Of a stretch of 14,876 nt of DNA, positions 8,397 to 14,876 are shown piece after piece. This DNA is from Bacteroidia bacterium. Lineage in GTDB: Bacteria > Bacteroidota > Bacteroidia > AKYH767-A > OLB10. A program made the translations under genes and the position numbers. The first letter of the stretch is position 1. Every line of letters begins with the position of its first letter. The notes under the pieces were generated by a model, which was given only the letters and a program-made list of their open reading frames with translations, did no database searches and was not told the origin of the DNA. The DNA is taken from assembly GCA_025450095.1 (NCBI GenBank), contig JANWID010000068.1, forward strand, positions 1-14,876, read 5' to 3'.

Positions 8397-9392
8397 TCAA
8401 TCCACCATCAGGTTGCAGCCTCTCCATTCACTATGATCAATTCTTCCCAGAACTTCAAATCCATTTTCATGCGTTCTTCCCAGATCCTGTGTTTCTAAAA
8501 ATGCACAGGAGTGAATATTTGCAAGATCAATAATCTTCAATATTCCTGTTTCACCGGTTTGTGCGAGCGCAAACGGATCATGCAGTTCACCGGAAAGTAC
8601 TTTCATCCAGGGAGGAGTTTTAAATATTCCATGACCTTCAGAATATGCCTGTGTCAGCAGCTCGGTCATACCATATTCCGAATGGATTGTATTCAAACCT
8701 GTCTGCCTGCATAGAAAACTATGCACTTCTCCACGCACCGTTTCCTTACGTTTACCTTTCATACCTCCGGTCTCCATTACAATGGTATTCCCGGGAAAGG
8801 CGATCGGGTACTTTTCAAAAAAATCCATCAGGGCAAACGTGACACCAATTAAAAATATTCGTTCTCCTTTTTCGATTAGCCGGTTTATGGAAGCCAGTAA
8901 ATTCTCATGATCGTGTAGAAAAAAACCATTTCCCGGTTTTTTACTTTCATTCATGAGTTTTTGCATCATATAAACCAACGAACTTTCTTTTCGCTCCAGG
9001 TAGGAAGGGAGCAATGCAAGGAAAGTATAATCAGAAGGAGATCCGAAAAAATATCGAAAACATTCCAGTAAGCTGTTGTTGTAAATTGACAAGTCTGCAA
9101 CAAAATGTCTGCTTGTTGAATCACCTGTTGTACCACTGCTCGAAAAAAATAACTCCGGAGGCTCACTTTTGTCAGTGACAACATTCCTGCGGAAAAGAGA
9201 AACCGGAAGAAAAGGAATTCGGGAATAATGATCCGGGACCAGGTTTGCTTTTTCTGTTAAACGAATATAATCGCGGTAAACCGGAACATGTTCCGATTGA
9301 TAATAATAAAGTTGCAGACAACGATTATTGAATTCTGCTTCTTCACGAATTAAAAGGGTACTATTCCAGAATTTTTTGGGATCGAATAACAC
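8397..9392 (-). CDS. LuxE/PaaK-like acyl-activating enzyme (acyl-protein synthetase family)
   Basis: A 331-residue member of the adenylate-forming superfamily that would activate a carboxylic acid with ATP and pass the acyl group to a thiol. Motifs: the phosphate-binding loop SSSGTTG (residues 84-90), YGMTE (240-244), the ATP-ribose Asp block DLGR (303-306) and GRID (316-319). Cys326 in the C-terminal RGCNLMVD lies where LuxE carries its acyl-accepting cysteine, a few residues from the end. At 331 residues it is shorter than LuxE (about 370). The frame has no ATG before the conserved part, so the start is taken as GTG at 9392. It lies 39 bases after nadB on the same strand, likely in one operon. 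No luciferase, LuxC reductase or LuxD gene is present, so bioluminescence is not implied. Substrate unknown. Confidence 0.8.
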   Translation of the reverse strand: MLFDPKKFWNSTLLIREEAEFNNRCLQLYYYQSEHVPVYRDYIRLTEKANLVPDHYSRIPFLPVSLFRRNVVTDKSEPPELFFSSSGTTGDSTSRHFVADLSIYNNSLLECFRYFFGSPSDYTFLALLPSYLERKESSLVYMMQKLMNESKKPGNGFFLHDHENLLASINRLIEKGERIFLIGVTFALMDFFEKYPIAFPGNTIVMETGGMKGKRKETVRGEVHSFLCRQTGLNTIHSEYGMTELLTQAYSEGHGIFKTPPWMKVLSGELHDPFALAQTGETGILKIIDLANIHSCAFLETQDLGRTHENGFEVLGRIDHSEWRGCNLMVD

Positions 9393-9431
9393 CCGGTCTG
9401 TTGTTTTTGTAAAACTAATGAGTATTACTGT

Positions 9432-11009
9432 TTACACAATTTCTTTTTCACCGGTTGTTTTTGCAAGATCAGCATTATAATGCAGCCCCCGGTTTTCTTT
9501 TCGTTCCATTGCTGATTGAACTATCAGGAACGCAACCTGCACAAGGTTCCGCAATTCCATAAGCGGAACCGATACTACTGTTTTTTTATATAGCTCCTCT
9601 GTTTCAGCTGCTATTGTTTTCAGTCTTTGCATGGCTATCCTGAGACGTAAATTCGTTCTGACGATTCCGACATAATCACTCATCACATTTTGCAGTTCAT
9701 ATAAGTTATGGGTTATAAGCACCATTTCTTCAGGCTGGCGGGTACCTTCGGCATTCCATTCGGGAATTTCATTTTTATGTCGTATGTTCTTTATCGATTC
9801 CTTTCCGTGCACAACGGCCCGGTTCGCATAAACTGCTGCTTCAAGGAGTGAATTTGATGCAAGCCTGTTAGCACCATGAAGTCCGGTTGAACTGCATTCA
9901 CCTGCTGCATATAAATTCCTTATCGAACTGCATCCGTTACGGTCAACAACAATTCCTCCGCAGGTATAATGTGCAGCGGGTACTACCGGGATCATATCTT
10001 TTTGGAAATCGATTCCTGAGTCCAGACACTTCTGATGAATGTTTGGAAAATGTACCTTAAACTTTTCTGCATCACAATGCCTGCAATCGAGATAGATAAA
10101 TAAGTCTCCCGAAATTTTCATTTCATTATCAATTGCACGGGCAACAATATCGCGTGGCGCCAGAGATAAACGGGAATCATAACGCTCCATAAACGTTTCT
10201 CCTTTCATTGTTTTCAAAACACCTCCAAACCCGCGAACTGCTTCTGAAATTAAAAAGCTTGGGCGTTCACCAGGGTTGTACAACGCTGTGGGATGAAACT
10301 GAATAAATTCCATGCCTTCCGTTTTGCCATTAGCACGATGTACCATAGCAATTCCGTCGCCCGTTGCTATGCGTGGATTGGTTGTATTCCGGTAAACATT
10401 TCCGGCACCGCCTGTTGCCAGGAGGGTTACTTTTGATAAAATGGTTTCAACTCCACCAGTTTGCAGGTTTAATACATAGGCACCATAACATTCCGGTTCA
10501 TCGGGTATTGTACCGGCTACATGATGTTGGGTAATAATCTCCATCGCAAAAAAATGAGTATAAAGCCGGATGCCAGGATGGTTGTGGATTTTCAGTAAAA
10601 GCTTTCTCTCAATTTCCAACCCGGTTATATCTTTATAATGCAATATCCGCGATTCAGAATGACCACCCTCCCTGGCAAGATCGAATTCCCCGGAAGGTTT
10701 TTTATCAAAATCAGCACCCCATTCTATAATATCACGGATGCGGTCTGGCCCTTCACGGATCACCATCCGTACCACGCCTTCATTGCATAATCCGTCACCT
10801 GCTATTACTGTATCTTCAACATGTTTTCCGAAAGAATCCCCGGGATCAATAACAGAAGCAATGCCTCCCTGAGCATATTTTGTATTGGATTCATCTTCAT
10901 CTCCTTTGGTAATTATGGTAACAGTACCAAAGGATGCGGCTTTCAACGCATAGCTTAACCCTGCTATTCCGGAACCTATTACAAGGAGATCTGTCTTCTT
11001 TTGAGTCAT
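9432..11009 (-). CDS. nadB: L-aspartate oxidase (quinolinate synthesis, NAD biosynthesis)
   Basis: A 525-residue cytosolic flavoenzyme that oxidises L-aspartate to iminoaspartate, the first step of de novo NAD synthesis; NadA would then make quinolinate. FAD binding is shown by GSGIAG (residues 12-17) and LATGGAG (197-203). Active-site and family blocks are intact: NTKYAQGGIASV (42-53), EGGHSESRI (114-122), FHPTAL (238-243), APRDIVARAI (284-293), PAAHYTCGG (344-352) and HGANRLASNSLLE (378-390). A C-terminal helical domain follows, with ELQNVMSDYVGIVR typical of NadB rather than of succinate dehydrogenase flavoproteins. Full length for the family. The ATG is preceded by a 71-base divergent promoter region shared with the lapA-like gene. 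nadA and nadC are not in the window; the LuxE-like gene follows instead. Confidence 0.96.
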   Translation of the reverse strand: MTQKKTDLLVIGSGIAGLSYALKAASFGTVTIITKGDEDESNTKYAQGGIASVIDPGDSFGKHVEDTVIAGDGLCNEGVVRMVIREGPDRIRDIIEWGADFDKKPSGEFDLAREGGHSESRILHYKDITGLEIERKLLLKIHNHPGIRLYTHFFAMEIITQHHVAGTIPDEPECYGAYVLNLQTGGVETILSKVTLLATGGAGNVYRNTTNPRIATGDGIAMVHRANGKTEGMEFIQFHPTALYNPGERPSFLISEAVRGFGGVLKTMKGETFMERYDSRLSLAPRDIVARAIDNEMKISGDLFIYLDCRHCDAEKFKVHFPNIHQKCLDSGIDFQKDMIPVVPAAHYTCGGIVVDRNGCSSIRNLYAAGECSSTGLHGANRLASNSLLEAAVYANRAVVHGKESIKNIRHKNEIPEWNAEGTRQPEEMVLITHNLYELQNVMSDYVGIVRTNLRLRIAMQRLKTIAAETEELYKKTVVSVPLMELRNLVQVAFLIVQSAMERKENRGLHYNADLAKTTGEKEIV

Positions 11010-11039
11010 CTGGGCAAAAACAAGAGCCGGTTAAAAATG

Positions 11040-11069
11040 TTAACTTTGGAGATTCGTGCACAAAGTTAA
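11040..11069. promoter_or_regulatory. Face-to-face divergent promoters / 9-bp inverted repeat between nadB and the LapA gene
   Basis: TTAACTTTG (11040-11048) and CAAAGTTAA (11061-11069) form a perfect 9-bp inverted repeat around a 12-base spacer. Each arm contains TAACTTTG, an exact match to TAnnTTTG, one on each strand and pointing inward. Predicted starts for both genes fall near 11053-11055, so the two promoters overlap. On the minus strand a GTTG lies about 18 bases before the box, close to a -33 element; the plus strand has none obvious. The repeat could also be an operator. Confidence 0.5.
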
Positions 11070-11080
11070 TTAACTAGATC

Positions 11081-11350
11081 ATGCGACAACTAATTATTGC
11101 TGTTGCAGTTGCAATTATCGCCATCGTTTTTGCACTGCAAAATGACAGCCTGGTAACAGTTCGAATGATTTTCTGGGAACTGCCACATGCCAATCTTGCA
11201 TTAGTGCTTGTCTTAACATTGATCATGGGTCTTGTTATCGGACTCCTGTTTATGGCACCTGGAATTTACCGGCGAAACCAGGTAATAGCTGCGCAGAAAA
11301 AACGGATTCTTGAAATTGAAAAGCAAGGTTCTGTCCCAAAAAAAGTATAA
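11081..11350 (+). CDS. LapA-domain (DUF1049) small inner-membrane protein
   Basis: An 89-residue membrane protein of the LapA/DUF1049 family. It has two hydrophobic helices (about residues 3-18 and 38-59) separated by the family's FALQNDSLVTVRMIFWEL segment, then MAPGIYRRNQ and a charged cytoplasmic tail likely to form a short coiled coil (AQKKRILEIEKQ). In proteobacteria, LapA proteins help in lipopolysaccharide assembly and control of LpxC turnover; whether that holds in this phylum is not known. The ATG lies 26 bases after the predicted transcript start. The NifU-type gene follows after 62 bases on the same strand with no terminator between, so the two may be co-transcribed. Confidence 0.85.
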   Translation: MRQLIIAVAVAIIAIVFALQNDSLVTVRMIFWELPHANLALVLVLTLIMGLVIGLLFMAPGIYRRNQVIAAQKKRILEIEKQGSVPKKV

Positions 11351-11412
11351 GTGCGTTCGTAAAATAAAATCAAATTATTTCTGTTAGAAATTCATTAATC
11401 AAAATATTTAAA

Positions 11413-12039
11413 GTGGAGAATTCAAATCTAAAAGTTCCAATACCTGTAAATGTTTACGCCGAGTCAACACCCAATCCGGCAGCAATGAAATTTGTTTGCA
11501 ACCTGCTTCTGATGAAAGATGGTTCGGTGACGTATAATCGTCCTTCTGAAGCTTCAGCATGTCCGCTTGCAGCACAACTGTTTTCTTTTACCGGAGTAAA
11601 GAGTGTTTTTATTGCAACTAATTTTATTACCATAACCAAACCCGACGATATCGATTGGTTTGAAATTACAAATATTCTCCGTGAATTCATCCGGGGATAC
11701 CTGATGTCGGGCGAACGGGTATTTGTTTCTGATCCGATGCTGCAACAGGACGCAATTAATGCTGCTGTAAAAACCGACAATCAGGATTCTCAACAAGCTC
11801 GTGAAAATTCTGCAGTCGAAGCACAAATTATGCAGATGCTGGATGAGTTTGTAAAACCTGCAGTGGAACAGGATGGCGGGGCTATTCATTTTCGCTCGTT
11901 CAATGAGGGGATTGTTACCGTTGTGTTAAAAGGATCCTGTAGCGGATGTCCTTCTTCCACGGTTACGTTAAAATCAGGAATCGAAAACCTGTTGAAACAA
12001 ATGGTGCCTGAAGTGAAAGGTGTTATTGCGGAATCATGA
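11413..12039 (+). CDS. NifU-type Fe-S cluster scaffold/carrier protein with N-terminal Nfu domain
   Basis: A 208-residue cytosolic protein likely to carry and deliver Fe-S clusters to apo-proteins. Residues about 12-100 form the Nfu/NifU N-terminal domain, recognised by YAESTPNPAAMKFV and the matching C-terminal part ITKPDDIDWFEITNILREFI. A polar linker (about 110-134) leads to the NifU C-terminal domain with MQMLDEFVKPAVEQDGGAI and the cluster-binding GSCSGCPSS (Cys176, Cys179). Both cluster cysteines are present. The only sensible start is GTG at 11413, since the next ATG lies inside the N-terminal domain. NadA, a partner of NadB, needs a 4Fe-4S cluster, so the location near nadB may be meaningful, but the gene is divergent from nadB and this is inference. 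Confidence 0.93.
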   Translation: MENSNLKVPIPVNVYAESTPNPAAMKFVCNLLLMKDGSVTYNRPSEASACPLAAQLFSFTGVKSVFIATNFITITKPDDIDWFEITNILREFIRGYLMSGERVFVSDPMLQQDAINAAVKTDNQDSQQARENSAVEAQIMQMLDEFVKPAVEQDGGAIHFRSFNEGIVTVVLKGSCSGCPSSTVTLKSGIENLLKQMVPEVKGVIAES

Positions 12040-12134
12040 TTGTAAACCGGGAGAATTAAGTCATTCATGATTAAAACGGATCGGATTTCTTCACATCTTT
12101 ATGTGATTGCAAAGTTGCCAATACGGTCGCGTAC

Positions 12135-12159
12135 ATGTGCGGAAACGCATGTTTTTTTT
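12135..12159 (+). terminator. Rho-independent terminator after the NifU-type gene
   Basis: ATGTGCG (12135-12141), a GAAA tetraloop and CGCATGT (12146-12152) form a 7-bp stem with two G-T wobbles, followed by eight T. It lies about 95 bases after the NifU stop codon and just before the tolC-like promoter. A weaker hairpin upstream, TCACAT-CTTT-ATGTGA (12091-12106), has no T-tract. Confidence 0.7.
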
Positions 12160-12163
12160 CCTT

Positions 12164-12171
12164 TATCTTTG
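12164..12171 (+). promoter_or_regulatory. -7 box for the TolC-type efflux operon
   Basis: TATCTTTG matches TAnnTTTG exactly. Transcription would start near 12178, leaving a leader of about 58 bases before the ATG at 12236. It lies directly after the upstream terminator. No TTTG is seen at the -33 position. Confidence 0.45.
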
Positions 12172-12235
12172 TTCACACTACAAAGTTCTGTAGTATTAAA
12201 TTTTGAAAAAATAATTCAGTAACCCCAGACAGATT

Positions 12236-13579
12236 ATGAAATTCCAACTGAGAATATCAGTTTTATTAATCGTAATATTTTTTTCAGGAACACCATCCCG
12301 TGCGCAGAAAATCTGGTCAATGCAGGAGTGCATCGATTATGCCCTGCAACATAATATTACCGTAAAGCAATCCGAGCTGGATACGGAATTGTCATCCGTT
12401 AATTATACACAAAGCAAAGCGGAGTTCCTGCCCAGTATTAACGGTAATGCCAGCTACACATATAATTTCGGTAGATCAGCTGATCCGTATACGAATGTTT
12501 ATACCAATCAGGAAGTGCAATCTGCATCCTTTAGCGCCAACGGAGACCTTCCGGTATTCAACGGATTCCAGATCATGAACAGCCTTGCCCAAAGTAAGTA
12601 TGAATACATGGCAAGCAATGAAAACCTTGCAAAAATCAAAAATGATATTTCCCTGAATGTTGCAGCTGCTTACCTGCAAGTTCTTTACAGCAAGGAAACC
12701 AAAAAACTAGTTACCGAAAGGCTCGCAGCTGCACGTGAAAACCGTGATCGTACCAAGCTAATGGTGAATGCAGGAAGTATGGCCCAGGGAAACTTGTTAG
12801 ATGCAGAATCCGCACTGGCAGCAGAAGAACTTGCCATGGTTAATGCCGATAACCAGTTAATAAGTTCCATTATTTCCATAACACAATTGCTCGAGCTTAA
12901 ATCAATGGAAGGATTTGATGTATCAGAACCTGCTGTTGAACTACCTGATCAGTCCGGGATGGCACTCACCGCTGAAGAGATTTATGCTACAGCTCTTAAA
13001 ACACTTCCGGAGTTCAGAGCTTCAGAACTGAATATTAAAAGCGCTGAAAAAGGTTTACAGATTTCAAAAGGAGCAAGATTTCCCAGGTTAAGTCTGAACG
13101 GCGGACTCTCTTCGGGGTATTCAAATGTTGAGCGGATATTATCCGGTGAGCTGAAGCCATTTAATGACCAGCTCGGTGATAATTATAACAAATACCTGGG
13201 AGTAAATCTTTCCATTCCTATTTTCAACGGTTGGTCAACGGAATCCAATATCAAAAGATCCCGGATCAATCTTGAAAATGTGAGATATAACGATCAGTTG
13301 ACCCGTAACCAGGCGTATAAAAGTATTGTACAGGCACATGCTGACGGAATTGCAGCTCGTCAGAAATATGCTGCAGCTGAAAAAGCGGCAACCGCAGTCC
13401 GCGAATCATTCAGCTATGCTGAAAAAAAGTACAATGTCGGGATGCTAAGCTCTATTGAATTTTTAAATGTTCGGAATAACATGGGCAAGGCAGATTCCGA
13501 TTTTCTACAGGCGAAATACGATTTGATTTTTCGTATAAAAGTGATCGACTTTTACCTGGGAAGATCATTGGCTTTTTAA
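12236..13579 (+). CDS. TolC-family outer-membrane efflux channel
   Basis: A 447-residue outer-membrane protein that would form the trimeric exit duct of a tripartite export pump. A cleavable signal peptide (about residues 1-23) ends near SRAQ. The start of the mature protein, WSMQECIDYALQHNITVKQSELD, is the usual opening of this family, followed by FLPSINGNASYTYNFGRS. Two homologous halves (about 30-225 and 250-445) each combine long alpha-helices with beta-strands; the second opens with LPEFRASELNIKSAEKGLQISKGARFPRLSLNG. Length is normal. The periplasmic adaptor gene follows after 132 bases on the same strand, so channel and adaptor likely work together. The exported substrate cannot be told from the sequence. 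Confidence 0.94.
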   Translation: MKFQLRISVLLIVIFFSGTPSRAQKIWSMQECIDYALQHNITVKQSELDTELSSVNYTQSKAEFLPSINGNASYTYNFGRSADPYTNVYTNQEVQSASFSANGDLPVFNGFQIMNSLAQSKYEYMASNENLAKIKNDISLNVAAAYLQVLYSKETKKLVTERLAAARENRDRTKLMVNAGSMAQGNLLDAESALAAEELAMVNADNQLISSIISITQLLELKSMEGFDVSEPAVELPDQSGMALTAEEIYATALKTLPEFRASELNIKSAEKGLQISKGARFPRLSLNGGLSSGYSNVERILSGELKPFNDQLGDNYNKYLGVNLSIPIFNGWSTESNIKRSRINLENVRYNDQLTRNQAYKSIVQAHADGIAARQKYAAAEKAATAVRESFSYAEKKYNVGMLSSIEFLNVRNNMGKADSDFLQAKYDLIFRIKVIDFYLGRSLAF

Positions 13580-13660
13580 GCTGTTGGGTTGTTGGGTTTT
13601 TAAGTTGTTAGATTGTTTGACTGCCGACTGCTACCTGCCGACTGCCAACTATATGTCAAC
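13580..13660. repeat. Degenerate short tandem repeats between the TolC and adaptor genes
   Basis: Two low-complexity blocks. The first (about 13580-13620) is built from GTTGGGTT/GTTGTTGGGTTT-like units. The second (about 13619-13650) is built from a GACTGCC heptamer, with CTGCCGACTGC occurring twice. The block does not form a convincing terminator. Its effect on adaptor gene expression is unknown. Confidence 0.6.
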
Positions 13661-13711
13661 TGCACTTTTCTTTATATTTTCGCCACAACCAAATTAAACG
13701 GGATAAAATTT

Positions 13712-14876
13712 ATGGCGGGGAAAAAGAAATGGATACGATACAGTATTATCGCAGGAGTGATATTGCTGATTTTCCTCGTGGTGGCACGCAGATCTGGCTG
13801 GATTGGTGAAGATGATAATATAAAAGTAACTGCGGAAAAAGTAACCACCGAAACTATTATTGAAACGGTGTCTGCAAGTGGTAAGGTGCAGCCGGAAGTG
13901 GAAGTAAAGCTTGCCGCCGATGTCTCAGGTGAAGTAGTGGAGCTGTTTGTTAAAGAGGGTGATCTCGTAAAGAAAGGCACATTACTGGCTAAAATCAATC
14001 CTGAAATTTATATTTCTGCCCTCGACAGAATGGATGCGTCGGTAAGTAGCTCTCAGGCGAATCTTGAAAGTGCCCGCTCACGGTACAAGCAGGCTGAATC
14101 GCAGTTTTTGAAAACAGAATTGACTTATAACCGCAATAAAAAATTGTATGATGATGGTGTTATTTCAGCTTCTGATTTCGAATCCATCAAGTCAGCATAC
14201 GAAGTTGCAAAAGCAGAAATGGAAGCTGCTGAACAGAGCATTTCGGCTGCATCATTTGGAGTGAAAAGCGCTGAAGCATCACTTAAGGAATCCCGTGAAA
14301 ACCTGAATAAGACTTCAATTTTTGCACCCGTGGATGGCACTATATCAAAACTTAGTGTCGAAAAAGGGGAGCGTGTGGTGGGAACAGAAATGATGGCCGG
14401 AACTGAAGTAATGCGACTGGCAAACCTGAATGAAATGGAAGTTAGTGTTGATGTCAGTGAAAGTGATATCATCCGGGTATCATTGGGAGATACAGCTTTG
14501 ATTGACATTGATGCGTATCTGAATAAAACTTTCAAAGGTGTTGTTACTGAAATCGCGAATTCGGCAAATATTACTGCCACTATGACTACCGACCAGGTTA
14601 CGAACTTTACTGTAAAAGTTCGCATCTTACGTGATTCGTACCAGGATCTGATCCCTGCCGACAAACTTTCCTGGTCACCTTTCCGCCCTGGAATGTCTGC
14701 AACAGTTGAAATTCAGACTACCAAAGTAAATAATGTAACCGCTGTTCCTATTCAATCGGTATCAACCCGTGACACCACCGTACGGGCTTCATCAAAGGAA
14801 GTGAAACGCAGAGGACCCGATGATATGGAGAATGAAAATTCTGACGATGAAAAAAAGCCGGGTATCAGTACCGGGG
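13712..14876 (+). CDS. Periplasmic adaptor (membrane fusion) protein, HlyD/MacA type, C-terminus cut by window edge
   Basis: The first 388 residues of an adaptor that would link an inner-membrane transporter to the TolC-type channel. After a basic start there is one membrane anchor (about residues 10-26). The first half of the biotinyl-lipoyl domain follows (SGEVVELFVKEGDLVKKGTLL, about 72-92), then an alpha-helical coiled-coil hairpin (about 105-205, Ala/Ser/Glu-rich), the second lipoyl half (TSIFAPVDGTISKLSVEKGE) and beta-barrel segments ending in FRPGMSATVEI (324-334) and AVPIQSV. A charged, Pro- and Asp-rich insertion (about 360-384) follows; I recall similar inserts in Bacteroidota adaptors. 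The ATG at 13712 is the first plausible start and directly precedes the basic tail and anchor. An ABC transporter of the MacB type or an RND pump is expected just beyond the edge. Confidence 0.92.
   Translation, partial: MAGKKKWIRYSIIAGVILLIFLVVARRSGWIGEDDNIKVTAEKVTTETIIETVSASGKVQPEVEVKLAADVSGEVVELFVKEGDLVKKGTLLAKINPEIYISALDRMDASVSSSQANLESARSRYKQAESQFLKTELTYNRNKKLYDDGVISASDFESIKSAYEVAKAEMEAAEQSISAASFGVKSAEASLKESRENLNKTSIFAPVDGTISKLSVEKGERVVGTEMMAGTEVMRLANLNEMEVSVDVSESDIIRVSLGDTALIDIDAYLNKTFKGVVTEIANSANITATMTTDQVTNFTVKVRILRDSYQDLIPADKLSWSPFRPGMSATVEIQTTKVNNVTAVPIQSVSTRDTTVRASSKEVKRRGPDDMENENSDDEKKPGISTG

Noticed and set aside
12091..12106. TCACATCTTTATGTGA palindrome resembling a CRP/FNR-type site or a terminator
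   Set aside because: The half-sites are in the opposite order to a CRP box and no T-tract follows; the hairpin is only 6 bp.
12067..12222. A 51-codon plus-strand frame between the NifU-type and TolC-type genes (starts MIKTDRISSHLY)
   Set aside because: It reads straight through the terminator hairpin and the TATCTTTG promoter box, and its composition shows no protein-like pattern.
14125..14664. A 179-codon minus-strand frame near the right edge
   Set aside because: It lies opposite the adaptor gene, whose lipoyl and coiled-coil motifs are unmistakable; the minus frame is a Ser-rich shadow.

Overview
The window looks like chromosomal DNA from a member of the Bacteroidota. The protein families fit that group. 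Several intergenic regions also carry the Bacteroidota-type -7 promoter box (TAnnTTTG) in the right place, Shine-Dalgarno sites are mostly absent, and GC content is moderate. I see no tRNA, rRNA, CRISPR array, insertion sequence or phage gene, and no gene-free stretch longer than about 300 bases.

Left region (1-6705, minus strand): an apparent three-gene operon, transcribed right to left. It encodes a very large alpha-2-macroglobulin-type lipoprotein with an intact CVEQ thioester motif, a short pterin-4a-carbinolamine dehydratase, and the N-terminal part of penicillin-binding protein 1C, which runs off the left edge. The macroglobulin and PBP1C pair is a known bacterial association thought to protect and repair the envelope. 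The dehydratase between them is the odd member.

Middle (6790-11068, mostly minus strand): an ECF sigma factor with its own strong terminator and no visible anti-sigma gene; an unrecognised 162-residue protein; a 64-residue two-helix membrane protein with a convincing promoter and Shine-Dalgarno site; and a probable nadB operon (L-aspartate oxidase followed by a LuxE/PaaK-like acyl-activating enzyme).

Right region (11041-14876, plus strand): a LapA-domain small membrane protein and a two-domain NifU-type Fe-S protein, then a terminator. A separate promoter precedes a TolC-type outer-membrane channel and a periplasmic adaptor (HlyD/MacA type) that runs off the right edge. These last two would form part of a tripartite export pump whose inner-membrane transporter lies beyond the window.

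Most content is housekeeping or envelope physiology. The points most worth a second look are the dehydratase inside the macroglobulin/PBP1C operon, the face-to-face nadB/lapA promoters forming a 9-bp inverted repeat, the orphan LuxE-like enzyme, and the unknown small membrane protein with its neighbour. I did not find a clearly new defence or mobile system.
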